Origin: Streptomyces antimycoticus
GTDB lineage: Bacteria; Actinomycetota; Actinomycetes; Streptomycetales; Streptomycetaceae
Assembly: GCF_005405925.1 (NCBI RefSeq)
Contig: NZ_BJHV01000001.1
Span: 6,014,001-6,078,000, forward strand
Direction of reading: 5' to 3'
DNA length: 64,000 nucleotides
Within the stretch, counting starts at the first letter, position 1; every line of letters starts with the position of its first letter. Position numbers and translations under genes: made by a program. The notes under the pieces were generated by a model. The model was not told the origin of the DNA and ran no database searches. It was given only the letters and a program-made list of their open reading frames with translations. Shown here piece by piece: positions 23,746 through 34,080 of the stretch.

Positions 23746-24071
23746 TGAGTGAGGCGACCGCTGTCACCAGCAAGACCTTCACCGACCCCCGCGACGTGCT
23801 CGTCAAGCCGGTGGTCTCGGAGAAGAGCTACGCGCTGCTGGACGAGAACAAGTACACGTTCATCGTCGACCCGCGCGCGAACAAGACCCAGATCAAGCAG
23901 GCCGTCGAGGCGGTCTTCTCGGTCAAGGTCACCGGGGTCAACACGATCAACCGGCAGGGCAAGCGCAAGCGCACCCGCACCGGCTACGGCAAGCGCAAGG
24001 ACACCAAGCGCGCCATCGTGACCCTCGCCGAGGGCGACCGCATCGACATCTTCGGCGGCCCGGTCTCCTAA
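23745..24071 (+). CDS. rplW: 50S ribosomal protein L23
   Basis: 108 residues with the conserved KPVVSEKSY and [12 protein letters not shown] segments. L23 forms the tunnel-exit docking site for trigger factor and the signal recognition particle. Starts inside the rplD stop codon (TGATG). Confidence 0.98.
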   Translation: MSEATAVTSKTFTDPRDVLVKPVVSEKSYALLDENKYTFIVDPRANKTQIKQAVEAVFSVKVTGVNTINRQGKRKRTRTGYGKRKDTKRAIVTLAEGDRIDIFGGPVS

Positions 24072-24118
24072 CGGAGATCGGAACGTCCAGAAGTCCGGAA
24101 TCTTCCGAGGACTGAGAA

Positions 24119-24955
24119 ATGGGTATCCGCAAGTACAAGCCGACGACCCCGGGCCGTCGTGGCTCCAGCGTCGCCGACTTCGTCGAGATCACGCGGTCCA
24201 CGCCGGAGAAGTCGCTGGTCCGCCCGCTGCACAGCAAGGGTGGTCGTAACAACGCCGGCCGCATCACGGTCCGCCACCAGGGTGGCGGTCACAAGCGTGC
24301 GTACCGCGTGATCGACTTCCGCCGTCACGACAAGGACGGCGTCCCGGCGAAGGTCGCGCACATCGAATACGACCCCAACCGCACCGCGCGCATCGCGCTG
24401 CTGCACTACGCCGACGGCGAGAAGCGCTACATCCTCGCGCCGCGCGGCCTGACGCAGGGCGACCGGATCGAGAACGGCCCCGGCGCCGACATCAAGCCCG
24501 GTAACAACCTCTCGCTGCGCAACATCCCGGTTGGTACCACGCTCCACGCCATCGAGCTGCGGCCCGGCGGCGGCGCGAAGTTCGCCCGCTCCGCGGGTGC
24601 CTCCGTGCAGCTGCTGGCGAAGGAGGGCTCCATGGCCCACCTCCGCATGCCGTCCGGTGAGATCCGCCTGGTCGACGTCCGCTGCCGCGCCACCGTCGGC
24701 GAGGTCGGCAACGCCGAGCAGTCGAACATCAACTGGGGCAAGGCCGGCCGCATGCGCTGGAAGGGCGTCCGCCCGACCGTTCGTGGTGTGGTCATGAACC
24801 CCGTCGACCACCCGCACGGTGGTGGTGAGGGCAAGACCTCCGGTGGTCGCCACCCGGTCTCGCCGTGGGGTCAGAAGGAGGGCCGTACGCGCTCGCCGAA
24901 GAAGGCCAGCAACAAGTACATCGTCCGCCGCCGCAAGACGAACAAGAAGCGCTAG
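24119..24955 (+). CDS. rplB: 50S ribosomal protein L2
   Basis: 278 residues. The conserved [14 protein letters not shown] segment, whose His is important for peptidyl-transferase assembly, is present, as is the basic C-terminus ending RRKTNKKR. The start follows GAGGACTGAGAA. Confidence 0.99.
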   Translation: MGIRKYKPTTPGRRGSSVADFVEITRSTPEKSLVRPLHSKGGRNNAGRITVRHQGGGHKRAYRVIDFRRHDKDGVPAKVAHIEYDPNRTARIALLHYADGEKRYILAPRGLTQGDRIENGPGADIKPGNNLSLRNIPVGTTLHAIELRPGGGAKFARSAGASVQLLAKEGSMAHLRMPSGEIRLVDVRCRATVGEVGNAEQSNINWGKAGRMRWKGVRPTVRGVVMNPVDHPHGGGEGKTSGGRHPVSPWGQKEGRTRSPKKASNKYIVRRRKTNKKR

Positions 24956-24967
24956 GAGCGGGTTTAG

Positions 24968-25249
24968 ATGCCGCGCAGTCTCAAGAAGGGGCCCTTCGTC
25001 GACGACCACCTGATCAAGAAGGTGGATGTCCAGAACGAAGCCGGCACCAAGAACGTCATCAAGACCTGGTCCCGCCGCTCGATGATCGTCCCGGCCATGC
25101 TCGGCCACACGATCGCGGTGCACGACGGCCGCAAGCACGTCCCGGTGTTCGTCACCGAGTCGATGGTCGGCCACAAGCTCGGCGAGTTCGCGCCGACCCG
25201 CACCTTCCGCGGCCACGAGAAGGACGACCGTAAGTCGCGTCGTCGCTGA
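24968..25249 (+). CDS. rpsS: 30S ribosomal protein S19
   Basis: 93 residues, typical [15 protein letters not shown] start and [17 protein letters not shown] end. Part of the 30S head and the A-site finger bridge. Standard S10-operon position. Confidence 0.99.
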   Translation: MPRSLKKGPFVDDHLIKKVDVQNEAGTKNVIKTWSRRSMIVPAMLGHTIAVHDGRKHVPVFVTESMVGHKLGEFAPTRTFRGHEKDDRKSRRR

Positions 25250-25265
25250 TCGGCGGAAGAGACTC

Positions 25266-25637
25266 ATGACAGACACCGAAGGGACAACCATGGAAGCCAG
25301 GGCCCAGGCGCGGTACATCCGCGTCACGCCCATGAAGGCCCGCCGCGTGGTGGACCTCATCCGTGGCATGAGTGCCACGGAGGCTCAGGCGGTCCTGCGT
25401 TTCGCCCCGCAGGCCGCGAGCGTGCCGGTCGGCAAGGTGCTGGACAGCGCCATCGCCAACGCCGCGCACAACTACGACCACACCGACGCCGACAGCCTCT
25501 TCATCTCCGAGGCGTACGTCGACGAGGGCCCGACCCTGAAGCGGTTCCGTCCGCGTGCCCAGGGCCGCGCCTACCGGATCCGCAAGCGGACCAGCCACAT
25601 CACCGTGGTCGTCAGCAGCAAGGAAGGAACCCGGTAA
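25266..25637 (+). CDS. rplV: 50S ribosomal protein L22
   Basis: 123 residues from the ATG at 25266 ([19 protein letters not shown]). The ATG at 25290 also has a good upstream GAAGGGA and would give 115 residues; both are plausible. The tunnel-lining beta-hairpin and the [11 protein letters not shown] segment are conserved. The last base overlaps the rpsC start. Confidence 0.97.
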   Translation: MTDTEGTTMEARAQARYIRVTPMKARRVVDLIRGMSATEAQAVLRFAPQAASVPVGKVLDSAIANAAHNYDHTDADSLFISEAYVDEGPTLKRFRPRAQGRAYRIRKRTSHITVVVSSKEGTR

Positions 25638-26464
25638 TGGGCCAGAAGGTTAACCCGCACGGGTTCCGGCTCGGCATCACCACCGACTTCAAGTCGCGCT
25701 GGTACGCCGACAAGCTGTACAAGGACTACGTCAAGGAAGACGTCGCCATCCGCCGGATGATGACGAAGGGCATGGAGCGCGCGGGCATCTCCAAGGTGGA
25801 GATCGAGCGCACCCGTGACCGCGTCCGCGTCGACATCCACACCGCCCGGCCGGGCATCGTCATCGGCCGCCGCGGCGCGGAGGCCGACCGTATCCGCGGC
25901 GAGCTGGAGAAGCTGACCGGCAAGCAGGTGCAGCTCAACATCCTCGAGGTGAAGAACCCCGAGGTCGACGCTCAGCTGGTGGCCCAGGCCGTCGCCGAGC
26001 AGCTCTCCTCCCGCGTCTCCTTCCGTCGTGCGATGCGCAAGTCGATGCAGAGCTCGATGAAGGCCGGTGCCAAGGGCATCAAGATCCAGTGTGGTGGCCG
26101 TCTCGGCGGCGCCGAGATGTCCCGCTCGGAGTTCTACCGCGAGGGCCGTGTGCCCCTGCACACGCTCCGCGCGAACGTCGACTACGGCTTCTTCGAGGCC
26201 AAGACCACCTTCGGCCGCATCGGCGTCAAGGTGTGGATCTACAAGGGCGACGTCAAGAACATCGCCGAGGTCCGCGCCGAGAACGCCGCCGCCCGCGCCG
26301 GCAACCGCCCGTCGCGCGGTGGCAGCGACCGCCCGCAGCGCCGTGGTGGCGAGCGCGGTGGCCGTGGCCGTAAGCCGCAGCAGCAGCAGAGCGCCCCCGC
26401 CGAGGCCCCCAAGGCCGAGGCCACCGCCGCTCCGGCTGCTGAGAGCACTGGAACGGAGGCCTGA
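25637..26464 (+). CDS. rpsC: 30S ribosomal protein S3
   Basis: 275 residues. The KH domain shows the GxxG loop GRRG at 77-80. The C-terminal domain is followed by an actinobacterial tail: Gly/Arg-rich (about 212-245), then Gln/Ala/Pro/Glu-rich. S3 forms part of the mRNA entry helicase. Confidence 0.99.
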   Translation: MGQKVNPHGFRLGITTDFKSRWYADKLYKDYVKEDVAIRRMMTKGMERAGISKVEIERTRDRVRVDIHTARPGIVIGRRGAEADRIRGELEKLTGKQVQLNILEVKNPEVDAQLVAQAVAEQLSSRVSFRRAMRKSMQSSMKAGAKGIKIQCGGRLGGAEMSRSEFYREGRVPLHTLRANVDYGFFEAKTTFGRIGVKVWIYKGDVKNIAEVRAENAAARAGNRPSRGGSDRPQRRGGERGGRGRKPQQQQSAPAEAPKAEATAAPAAESTGTEA

Positions 26465-26469
26465 CCGAC

Positions 26470-26889
26470 ATGCTGATCCCTCGCAGGGTCAAGCACCGCA
26501 AGCAGCACCACCCCAAGCGGTCCGGCATGGCCAAGGGCGGCACGGAGCTGGCGTTCGGCGAGTACGGCATCCAGGCCGTCACCCCGGCGTACGTCACCAA
26601 CCGTCAGATCGAGGCCGCTCGTATCGCGATGACCCGCCACATCAAGCGTGGCGGCAAGGTCTGGATCAACATCTACCCGGACCGTCCGCTGACGAAGAAG
26701 CCTGCCGAGACCCGCATGGGTTCCGGTAAGGGTTCGCCGGAGTGGTGGGTCGCGAACGTCAAGCCCGGCCGGGTGATGTTCGAGCTGTCCTTCCCGAACG
26801 AGAAGACTGCGCGTGAGGCGCTCACCCGCGCTGCTCACAAGCTCCCGATGAAGTGCCGGATCGTGCGGCGCGAGGCAGGTGAGTCGTGA
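26470..26889 (+). CDS. rplP: 50S ribosomal protein L16
   Basis: 139 residues, starting [17 protein letters not shown], with the conserved GRVMFELSF segment. L16 organises the A-site region of 23S rRNA. The stop overlaps the rpmC ATG by one base. Confidence 0.99.
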   Translation: MLIPRRVKHRKQHHPKRSGMAKGGTELAFGEYGIQAVTPAYVTNRQIEAARIAMTRHIKRGGKVWINIYPDRPLTKKPAETRMGSGKGSPEWWVANVKPGRVMFELSFPNEKTAREALTRAAHKLPMKCRIVRREAGES

Positions 26890-27113
26890 TGGCGGCCGGT
26901 ACCAAGGCGTCCGAGCTGCGTGAGCTGAACAACGAGGACCTCGTTGGCAAGCTCCGTGAGGCCAAGGAAGAGCTGTTCAACCTCCGCTTCCAGGCGGCGA
27001 CCGGACAGCTTGAGAACCACGGCCGGCTGAAGGCCGTCCGCAAGGACATCGCCCGGATCTACACCCTGATGCGGGAGCGCGAGCTCGGCATCGAGACGGT
27101 GGAGAGCGCCTGA
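26889..27113 (+). CDS. rpmC: 50S ribosomal protein L29
   Basis: 74 residues from ATG 26889; a GTG one codon earlier is equally possible. Two-helix protein with [14 protein letters not shown]. Overlaps rpsQ by one base. Confidence 0.98.
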   Translation: MAAGTKASELRELNNEDLVGKLREAKEELFNLRFQAATGQLENHGRLKAVRKDIARIYTLMRERELGIETVESA

Positions 27114-27400
27114 TGAGCGAGACGAATGTGACTGAGAACGCAACGCAGAACCGCGGCTTCCGCAAGACCCGTGAGGGTCTGGTCGTCAGCGACAAGATGG
27201 ACAAGACCGTCGTCGTCGCCGTCGAGGACCGCGTCAAGCACGCGCTGTACGGCAAGGTCATCCGCCGTACGAACAAGCTCAAGGCGCACGACGAGCAGAA
27301 CGCCGCGGGTGTCGGCGACCGTGTCCTCCTGATGGAGACCCGGCCGCTGTCCGCGACCAAGCGCTGGCGCGTCGTCGAGATCCTCGAGAAGGCCAAGTAG
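27113..27400 (+). CDS. rpsQ: 30S ribosomal protein S17
   Basis: 95 residues with an acidic N-terminal extension before [18 protein letters not shown], then the OB-fold. Last gene of the S10 group; three tandem stem-loops separate it from rplN. Confidence 0.98.
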   Translation: MSETNVTENATQNRGFRKTREGLVVSDKMDKTVVVAVEDRVKHALYGKVIRRTNKLKAHDEQNAAGVGDRVLLMETRPLSATKRWRVVEILEKAK

Positions 27401-27402
27401 GT

Positions 27403-27502
27403 AATTCCCGTAAGGGAATTCCACGTAATGCAGCCTGCGGGCAATAGTCCGCAGGACAGTTCCGCCAGGCTCGGCAGGGGCTGGGAATATTCAGCCCCTG
27501 CC
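27403..27502 (+). promoter_or_regulatory. Three tandem stem-loops between rpsQ and rplN
   Basis: Hairpin 1: AATTCCC/GGGAATT (27403-27420). Hairpin 2: CCTGCGG/CCGCAGG (27434-27455). Hairpin 3: 11-bp GGCAGGGGCTG/CAGCCCCTGCC (27473-27502). None has a T-run. They mark the boundary between the S10 and spc groups and may pause, attenuate or protect the transcript. Confidence 0.65.
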
Positions 27503-27531
27503 GGGAACCGGCAGACGATCAGGAGATAGAC

Positions 27532-27900
27532 GTGATCCAGCAGGAGTCGCGACTGCGCGTCGCCGACAACACGGGCGCGAAGGAAATCCTTTGCATCCGT
27601 GTTCTCGGTGGCTCCGGTCGCCGCTACGCGGGCATCGGTGACGTCATCGTCGCCACCGTCAAGGATGCGATCCCCGGTGGCAACGTGAAGAAGGGTGACG
27701 TCGTCAAGGCGGTCATCGTGCGCACCGTCAAGGAGCGCCGCCGCCCGGACGGTTCGTACATCCGCTTCGACGAGAACGCGGCCGTCATCCTCAAGAACGA
27801 TGGCGACCCCCGTGGCACCCGTATCTTCGGCCCGGTGGGCCGTGAGCTGCGCGAGAAGAAGTTCATGAAGATCATCTCGCTCGCGCCGGAGGTGCTGTAA
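27532..27900 (+). CDS. rplN: 50S ribosomal protein L14
   Basis: 122 residues, GTG start after AGGAGATAG. Conserved [18 protein letters not shown] start. First gene of the spc group; rplX follows after 3 bases. Confidence 0.99.
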   Translation: MIQQESRLRVADNTGAKEILCIRVLGGSGRRYAGIGDVIVATVKDAIPGGNVKKGDVVKAVIVRTVKERRRPDGSYIRFDENAAVILKNDGDPRGTRIFGPVGRELREKKFMKIISLAPEVL

Positions 27901-27903
27901 CCG

Positions 27904-28227
27904 ATGAAGATCAAGAAGGGCGACCTGGTCCAGGTCATCACCGGTAAGGACAAGGGCAAGCAGGGCAAGGTCATCGCGGCCTTCCCGCGCGAGGACCGTG
28001 TCCTGGTCGAGGGTGTCAACCGGGTCAAGAAGCACACCAAGGCCGGACAGACCGCTCGTGGTTCGAAGACCGGCGGCATCGTGACGACCGAAGCCCCGAT
28101 CCACGTGAGCAACGTGCAGCTCGTGGTGGAGAAGGACGGCAACAAGGTCGTCACCCGCGTCGGATACCGCTTCGACGACGAGGGCAACAAGATCCGCGTT
28201 GCCAAGCGGACCGGTGAGGACATCTGA
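27904..28227 (+). CDS. rplX: 50S ribosomal protein L24
   Basis: 107 residues with the KOW motif near the start ([20 protein letters not shown]). An assembly-initiator protein of the large subunit. Overlaps rplE by one base. Confidence 0.99.
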   Translation: MKIKKGDLVQVITGKDKGKQGKVIAAFPREDRVLVEGVNRVKKHTKAGQTARGSKTGGIVTTEAPIHVSNVQLVVEKDGNKVVTRVGYRFDDEGNKIRVAKRTGEDI

Positions 28228-28787
28228 TGACTGCCACCACCACTGCACCGCGCCTCAAGGCGCGCTACCGCGAAGAGATCCAGGGCAAGCTGCAGGAGCA
28301 GTTCTCCTACGAGAACGTCATGCAGATCCCGGGTCTGACCAAGGTCGTGGTCAACATGGGTGTGGGCGACGCCGCCCGCGACTCCAAGCTGATCGAGGGC
28401 GCCATCCGCGACCTCTCCACGATCACCGGCCAGAAGCCCGCCGTCACCAAGGCCCGTAAGTCCATCGCGCAGTTCAAGCTGCGTGAGGGCCAGCCGATCG
28501 GCGCCCACGTCACCCTCCGCGGTGACCGCATGTGGGAGTTCCTGGACCGCCTGGTGTCGCTTGCGCTGCCGCGCATCCGCGACTTCCGCGGTCTGTCGCC
28601 GAAGCAGTTCGACGGCCGGGGCAACTACACCTTCGGTCTCACGGAGCAGGTCATGTTCCACGAGATCGACCAGGACAAGATCGACCGCGTCCGGGGTATG
28701 GACATCACCGTGGTGACCACGGCGACCAACGACGACGAGGGCCGCGCCCTGCTGCGTCACCTCGGCTTCCCGTTCAAGGAGGCGTGA
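28227..28787 (+). CDS. rplE: 50S ribosomal protein L5
   Basis: 186 residues, binds 5S rRNA and the P-site tRNA elbow. Conserved [15 protein letters not shown] and [19 protein letters not shown] segments. rpsN follows after 3 bases. Confidence 0.99.
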   Translation: MTATTTAPRLKARYREEIQGKLQEQFSYENVMQIPGLTKVVVNMGVGDAARDSKLIEGAIRDLSTITGQKPAVTKARKSIAQFKLREGQPIGAHVTLRGDRMWEFLDRLVSLALPRIRDFRGLSPKQFDGRGNYTFGLTEQVMFHEIDQDKIDRVRGMDITVVTTATNDDEGRALLRHLGFPFKEA

Positions 28788-28790
28788 GCC

Positions 28791-28976
28791 GTGGCGAAGA
28801 AGGCTCTCATTGCCAAGGCCGCCCGCAAGCCCAAGTTCGGCGTGCGTGGGTACACGCGCTGCCAGCGTTGCGGACGTCCGCACTCCGTCTACCGCAAGTT
28901 CGGCCTGTGCCGCGTGTGCCTTCGTGAGATGGCTCACCGTGGCGAGCTGCCGGGCGTGACCAAGAGCTCCTGGTAA
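28791..28976 (+). CDS. rpsN: 30S ribosomal protein S14, zinc-binding type
   Basis: 61 residues, GTG start. Short type-Z form with a zinc ribbon made of Cys24, Cys27, Cys40 and Cys43. Zinc-independent paralogues are usually encoded elsewhere under Zur control; this is the housekeeping form in the spc operon. Confidence 0.98.
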   Translation: MAKKALIAKAARKPKFGVRGYTRCQRCGRPHSVYRKFGLCRVCLREMAHRGELPGVTKSSW

Positions 28977-28995
28977 TCAACCCTTACGGGTTGAT
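28976..28995 (+). promoter_or_regulatory. Stem-loop after rpsN
   Basis: ATCAACCC-TTAC-GGGTTGAT, a perfect 8-bp stem starting at the rpsN stop codon. No T-run follows; possible attenuator or processing site in the ~210-nt rpsN-rpsH spacer. Confidence 0.55.
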
Positions 28996-29184
28996 ACCGG
29001 ACTCTCGGTAAGCAAATGGATGGCGAGCCCCGCCCGTCCACTCCCGTAGAGTGGAACGGTTGGGCGCTCGCCGCCCAGAATCCTTACTACGCCGTAGGTC
29101 CCCGCGCCGCACCCGTGCCCACCGTGAGTGGGTGAGAGGGATGGCGCATACAGGAAACCCCGGCGAGAGAGGCCGAAGGCCATC

Positions 29185-29583
29185 ATGACCATGACCGATC
29201 CGATCGCAGACATGCTGACGCGTCTGCGAAACGCGAACTCGGCGTACCACGACTCCGTCGTGATGCCCCACAGCAAGATCAAGTCGCATATCGCGGAGAT
29301 CCTCCAGCAGGAGGGCTACATCACCGGCTGGAAGGTCGAGGACGCCGAGGTCGGCAAGAACCTCACCCTCGAGCTGAAGTTCGGCCCGAACCGCGAGCGC
29401 TCGATCGCCGGCATCAAGCGGATTTCGAAGCCGGGCCTGCGGGTCTACGCAAAGTCCACCAACCTGCCGAAGGTGCTCGGCGGCCTGGGCGTGGCGATCA
29501 TCTCCACGTCGCACGGGCTCCTCACCGACAAGCAGGCCGGCAAGAAGGGCGTGGGTGGGGAAGTCCTCGCCTACGTCTGGTAA
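29185..29583 (+). CDS. rpsH: 30S ribosomal protein S8
   Basis: 132 residues from ATG 29185 ([18 protein letters not shown]); a second ATG lies two codons on. The upstream open frame is leader sequence. S8 binds helix 21 of 16S rRNA and in other bacteria represses the spc operon. Confidence 0.98.
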   Translation: MTMTDPIADMLTRLRNANSAYHDSVVMPHSKIKSHIAEILQQEGYITGWKVEDAEVGKNLTLELKFGPNRERSIAGIKRISKPGLRVYAKSTNLPKVLGGLGVAIISTSHGLLTDKQAGKKGVGGEVLAYVW

Positions 29584-29603
29584 CCAGGGAACGGAGGAAG
29601 CAC

Positions 29604-30143
29604 ATGTCGCGCATTGGCAAGCTGCCCATCCAGGTTCCCGCTGGTGTGGACGTCACCATCGATGGCCGCACGGTCGCCGTGAAGGGCCCCAAGGGTTCTC
29701 TCTCGCACACCGTCGCCGCGCCGATCGATGTCGCCAAGGGTGAGGACAACACGCTCGTTGTCACCCGCCCCAACGACGAGCGTCAGAACAAGGCCCTGCA
29801 CGGCCTGTCCCGCACGCTGGTGGCGAACATGATCACCGGCGTGACCCAGGGCTACAGCAAGGCGCTCGAGATCAGCGGTGTGGGTTACCGCGTCCAGGCC
29901 AAGGGCTCCAACCTGGAGTTCGCCCTGGGCTACAGCCACCCGATCGTGGTCGAGGCCCCCGAGGGCATCACCTTCAAGGTGGAGTCCCCGACCAAGCTGA
30001 GCGTCGAGGGCATCGACAAGCAGAAGGTCGGCGAGGTCGCCGCGAACATCCGCAAGCTGCGCAAGCCCGACCCCTACAAGGCCAAGGGCGTGAAGTACGC
30101 GGGCGAGGTCATCCGCCGCAAGGTCGGAAAGGCTGGTAAGTAA
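29604..30143 (+). CDS. rplF: 50S ribosomal protein L6
   Basis: 179 residues, starting [17 protein letters not shown], with the family signature near the end ([14 protein letters not shown]). Located near the factor-binding site. rplR begins 3 bases later. Confidence 0.99.
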   Translation: MSRIGKLPIQVPAGVDVTIDGRTVAVKGPKGSLSHTVAAPIDVAKGEDNTLVVTRPNDERQNKALHGLSRTLVANMITGVTQGYSKALEISGVGYRVQAKGSNLEFALGYSHPIVVEAPEGITFKVESPTKLSVEGIDKQKVGEVAANIRKLRKPDPYKAKGVKYAGEVIRRKVGKAGK

Positions 30144-30146
30144 GCC

Positions 30147-30530
30147 ATGGCATACGGTGTGAAGATCGCCAAGGGCAACGCCCGTAAGGCGGCTGCCGTC
30201 AAGCGGCGTCACATCCGCGTCCGCAAGCGGGTCTCCGGCACGCCGGTCCGTCCTCGCCTCGTGGTGACGCGGTCCAACCGTCACATGGTGGCGCAGGTCA
30301 TCGACGACATCGCGGGCCACACGCTGGCCTCGGCGTCGACGCTGGACAGCGCCATCCGGGCGGCCGAGGGCGACAAGAGCGCCCAGGCGCAGCAGGTCGG
30401 CGCGCTGGTGGCCGAGCGGGCGAAGGCCGCGGGCATCGAGGCCGTCGTGTTCGACCGTGGTGGCAACAAGTACGCCGGGCGGATTGCCGCTCTGGCGGAC
30501 GCCGCCCGCGAGGCCGGGCTGAAGTTCTGA
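30147..30530 (+). CDS. rplR: 50S ribosomal protein L18
   Basis: 127 residues, 5S rRNA-binding, with an Arg/Lys-rich N-terminus ([13 protein letters not shown]) and the conserved [12 protein letters not shown] segment. rpsE follows after 43 bases. Confidence 0.98.
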   Translation: MAYGVKIAKGNARKAAAVKRRHIRVRKRVSGTPVRPRLVVTRSNRHMVAQVIDDIAGHTLASASTLDSAIRAAEGDKSAQAQQVGALVAERAKAAGIEAVVFDRGGNKYAGRIAALADAAREAGLKF

Positions 30531-30573
30531 GCCCCGGTTCCAACGCAAAGCGGAAACGAGAGAGGTAAATCCA

Positions 30574-31179
30574 ATGGCTGGACCCCAGCGCCGCGGTGGC
30601 GGCGCCGGTGGCGGCGAGCGGCGGGACCGGAAGGACCGGCGGGACGGTGGCGCTGCCGCCGAGAAGACCGCTTACGTCGAGCGTGTTGTCGCGATCAACC
30701 GCGTCGCCAAGGTTGTGAAGGGTGGTCGTCGCTTCAGCTTCACCGCGCTGGTCGTGGTGGGCGACGGTGACGGCACCGTGGGTGTCGGTTACGGCAAGGC
30801 CAAGGAGGTGCCGGCCGCGATCGCCAAGGGCGTGGAGGAGGCCAAGAAGCACTTCTTCAAGGTCCCCCGGATCGCCGGCACCATCCCGCACCCGATCCAG
30901 GGTGAGGAGGCCGCGGGTGTCGTGCTGCTGAAGCCGGCGTCCCCCGGTACCGGTGTGATCGCCGGTGGCCCGGTGCGCGCCGTGCTGGAGTGCGCGGGCA
31001 TCCACGACGTGCTCAGCAAGTCGCTCGGTTCGTCGAACCCGATCAACATCGTGCACGCCACGGTGGCCGCTCTGCAGGGCCTTCAGCGCCCCGAGGAGAT
31101 CGCCGCCCGCCGTGGTCTGCCGCTGGAGGACGTCGCCCCCGCCGCTCTGCTGCGGGCGCGTGCCGGGGTGGGTGTGTGA
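30574..31179 (+). CDS. rpsE: 30S ribosomal protein S5
   Basis: 201 residues. A Gly/Arg/Asp-rich N-terminal extension (about 30 residues) precedes the double-stranded RNA-binding fold that starts at [19 protein letters not shown]. The spectinomycin loop region is normal. The stop is 2 bases before rpmD. Confidence 0.99.
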   Translation: MAGPQRRGGGAGGGERRDRKDRRDGGAAAEKTAYVERVVAINRVAKVVKGGRRFSFTALVVVGDGDGTVGVGYGKAKEVPAAIAKGVEEAKKHFFKVPRIAGTIPHPIQGEEAAGVVLLKPASPGTGVIAGGPVRAVLECAGIHDVLSKSLGSSNPINIVHATVAALQGLQRPEEIAARRGLPLEDVAPAALLRARAGVGV

Positions 31180-31181
31180 GC

Positions 31182-31364
31182 ATGGCCCGCCTGAAGATCA
31201 CGCAGACGAAGTCCTACATCGGCAGCAAGCAGAACCACCGCGACACCCTGCGTTCGCTCGGGCTGAAGAAGCTCGGCGACGTGGTTGTCAAGGAGGACCG
31301 CCCCGAGTTCCGCGGCATGGCGACCACCGTGCGGCATCTCGTGACGGTCGAGGAGGTCGACTGA
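31182..31364 (+). CDS. rpmD: 50S ribosomal protein L30
   Basis: 60 residues, [20 protein letters not shown] at the start and [11 protein letters not shown] at the end. The ATG at 31182 follows the rpsE stop directly. Single-copy small protein of the spc operon. Confidence 0.98.
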   Translation: MARLKITQTKSYIGSKQNHRDTLRSLGLKKLGDVVVKEDRPEFRGMATTVRHLVTVEEVD

Positions 31365-31365
31365 G

Positions 31366-31821
31366 ATGGCGGAGAACAACCCGCTGAAGGTCCACAACCT
31401 CCGGCCCGCCCCGGGCGCCAAGACCGCCAAGACCCGTGTCGGTCGTGGTGAGGCGTCCAAGGGTAAGACCGCTGGTCGTGGCACCAAGGGCACCAAGGCC
31501 CGCTACCAGGTTCCGGAGCGCTTCGAGGGTGGGCAGATGCCCCTCCACATGCGGCTCCCGAAGCTCAAGGGCTTCAAGAACCCGTTCCGCACCGAGTACC
31601 AGGTCGTGAACCTGGACAAGCTGGCCGCGCTCTACCCGCAGGGTGGCGAGGTCACGGTGGCCGATCTGGTCGCCAAGGGTGCGGTGCGCAAGAACCAGCT
31701 CGTCAAGGTGCTGGGCTCCGGTGAGGTCTCCGTGGCGCTCCAGGTGACGGTCGACGCCGTCTCCGGCTCCGCCAAGGAGAAGATCACCGCTGCCGGTGGC
31801 ACCGTCACCGAGCTCGTCTGA
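31366..31821 (+). CDS. rplO: 50S ribosomal protein L15
   Basis: 151 residues with the Gly/Lys-rich N-terminus that threads through 23S rRNA ([18 protein letters not shown]). One base after rpmD. A 203-nt spacer separates it from secY. Confidence 0.98.
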   Translation: MAENNPLKVHNLRPAPGAKTAKTRVGRGEASKGKTAGRGTKGTKARYQVPERFEGGQMPLHMRLPKLKGFKNPFRTEYQVVNLDKLAALYPQGGEVTVADLVAKGAVRKNQLVKVLGSGEVSVALQVTVDAVSGSAKEKITAAGGTVTELV

Positions 31822-32024
31822 GCACGGTGCACACCCGACCGGGGATGCTCCAGATACGGGGCATCCCCGGTTGGTCGTTCCAAGCGGGGCCAGGTCGCCG
31901 GTAAGGTGGCGTGCGTTGTTACCTTCCGCGCGGTACGCCTCCGCGCGGGTCCTGGCTGATAAGTATTCGTCGATCCTCAAGACCGTCACCTCTCGCGCAC
32001 GCACGCGGGGGCGCAGGAGGCACC

Positions 32025-33337
32025 GTGCTCACCGCGTTCGCCCGGGCGTTCAAGACGCCCGACCTGCGCAAGAAGCTGCTGTTCACGCTGGGCATCATCG
32101 TGCTCTTCAGGCTCGGGCAACATATCCCGATCCCGGGCATCGACTACAAGAACGTCCAGACGTGCATGGACCTCGCCAAGGGCCAGCAGGGGCTGTTCGG
32201 CCTGGTCAACATGTTCAGTGGTGGCGCACTGCTCCAGATCACCATCTTCGCGCTCGGGATCATGCCGTACATCACGGCGAGCATCATCCTGCAGCTGCTG
32301 ACCGTGGTGATCCCGCGTCTCGAGGCCCTCAAGAAGGAGGGTCAGGCCGGGCAGTCGAAGATCACGCAGTACACCCGCTATCTGACGATCGCGCTGGCGA
32401 TTCTGCAGGGCACCGGCCTGGTGGCCACCGCCCGCAGCGGCTCGCTCTTCCAGAGCTGCCCCGTCGGCGGCCAGATCGTCCGGGACGACTCGATCTTCAC
32501 TACCGCCGTGATGGTCATCACGATGACCGCCGGCACCGCGCTGATCATGTGGCTCGGTGAGCTGGTCACCGACCGCGGCATCGGCAACGGCATGTCGATC
32601 CTGATGTTCGTCTCGATCGCCGCCGGTTTCCCGAGCGCGATGTGGAGCATCAAGCAGCAGGGCAAGATCATGGGGGCTGGCTGGAGTTCGGCCTGGTGAT
32701 CCTCTGTGGTCTGGCCATGGTCGGCCTGGTGGTCTTCGTCGAGCAGGCCCAGCGCCGGATCCCGGTGCAATACGCCAAGCGCATGATCGGCCGTCGCTCG
32801 TACGGCGGTACGTCCACCTACATCCCGATGAAGGTGAACCAGGCGGGTGTGATTCCCGTGATCTTCGCCTCATCGCTGCTGTACATTCCGGCGCTGATCG
32901 TCCAGTTCTCCAATTCGAAGGCCGGCTGGGCGACCTGGATCTCGCAGAACTTCGTCAAGGGCGACCATCCGATCTACATCGCCACGTACTTCCTGCTGAT
33001 CGTCTTCTTCGCATTCTTCTATGTCGCCATCAGCTTCAACCCCGAAGAAGTTGCCGACAACATGAAGAAGTATGGTGGGTTCATCCCGGGTATCCGGGCT
33101 GGTCGTCCCACCGCGGAGTATCTGAGCTACGTGCTGAACCGCATCACGTGGCCCGGTGCGCTCTATCTGGGCTTGATCGCCCTGGTGCCCACGGTGGCAC
33201 TGGTGACGCTCAACGCCAATCAGAACTTCCCGTTCGGCGGCACGAGCATCCTGATCATCGTGGGTGTCGGCCTGGAGACTGTGAAGCAGATCGAGAGCCA
33301 GCTTCAGCAGCGACACTACGAAGGGTTCCTCCGCTGA
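32025..33337 (+). CDS. secY: Protein translocase subunit SecY, frameshifted in this sequence
   Basis: Channel subunit of the Sec translocon. The GTG at 32025 follows a perfect AGGAGG. The first part (VLTAFARAFKTPDLRKKLLF to SIKQQGKIM) is clean SecY sequence, but the frame then reaches a TGA at 32697. The remaining SecY sequence (WLEFGLVILCGLAMVGLVVF to the end) continues in the next frame to 33337. The break is at GGGGG, 32672-32676; a sixth G restores KIMGGWLEFG and a 437-residue protein of normal Streptomyces length with ten helices. SecY is essential, so this is almost certainly a sequencing or assembly error. The stop overlaps the adk ATG (TGATG). Confidence 0.95.
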
Positions 33338-33993
33338 TGCGAATCGTCCTCGTCGGGCCTCCGGGAGCCGGCAAGGGTACGCAGGCCGCGTACCTTGCCG
33401 AGAAGCTGTCGATCCCGCATATCTCCACAGGCGACCTGTTCCGCGCGAACATCAGCCAGGGCACTCCCCTCGGCAAGCAGGCGCAGGAGTACATGCGGGC
33501 CGGACAACTGGTACCGGACGAGGTCACCATCGCCATGGCGGAGGACCGGCTGGACCAGCCGGACGCACAGTCGGGCTTCCTGCTGGACGGGTTCCCGAGG
33601 AACCAGGTCCAGGCCGAGGCCCTGGATGCCTATCTGGCCGAGCGCGGGGTCTCGCTGGACGCGGTGCTGGACCTGGAGGTCCCCGAGTCCGAGGTGATCA
33701 AGCGCATCGCGGGCCGTCGTACCTGCCGTCAGGACAGCTCGCACACGTTCCACGTGGAGTACAAGCCGCCGAAGGCCGCGGGCGTGTGCGACGCCTGTGG
33801 CGGCGAGCTGTACCAGCGCGAGGACGACAGCGAGGAGACGGTCCGCAAACGACTCGAGGTCTACCACCGCGAGACCGAGCCGATCATCGACTACTACAAG
33901 GCCAAGGGCCTGGTCGTGACGATCTCGGCGCTCGGCAAGGTGTCCGAGGTCACGCAGCGGGCGATGGACGCCCTGGCGGCCAAGGCGGCCTAG
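33337..33993 (+). CDS. adk: Adenylate kinase
   Basis: 218 residues, interconverts ATP + AMP and 2 ADP. P-loop GPPGAGKGT at 7-15. The LID region has a zinc-type Cys cluster (TCRQDSS, then VCDACGG). Starts inside the secY stop, standard for the spc operon of actinobacteria. Confidence 0.98.
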   Translation: MRIVLVGPPGAGKGTQAAYLAEKLSIPHISTGDLFRANISQGTPLGKQAQEYMRAGQLVPDEVTIAMAEDRLDQPDAQSGFLLDGFPRNQVQAEALDAYLAERGVSLDAVLDLEVPESEVIKRIAGRRTCRQDSSHTFHVEYKPPKAAGVCDACGGELYQREDDSEETVRKRLEVYHRETEPIIDYYKAKGLVVTISALGKVSEVTQRAMDALAAKAA

Positions 33994-34080
33994 GGAACAG
34001 AGCTGATCGGCCGCGATGCCCCGCCCGGGGTGTCGCGGCCGTACTGTTGAGCAGAACCGATGGACGCGGAAGGCTGAGTG

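Noticed and set aside
32672..32699. Programmed ribosomal frameshifting in secY
   Set aside because: No typical slippery heptamer with a downstream structure is apparent, and rpsD shows the same one-base homopolymer loss, so error is simpler.
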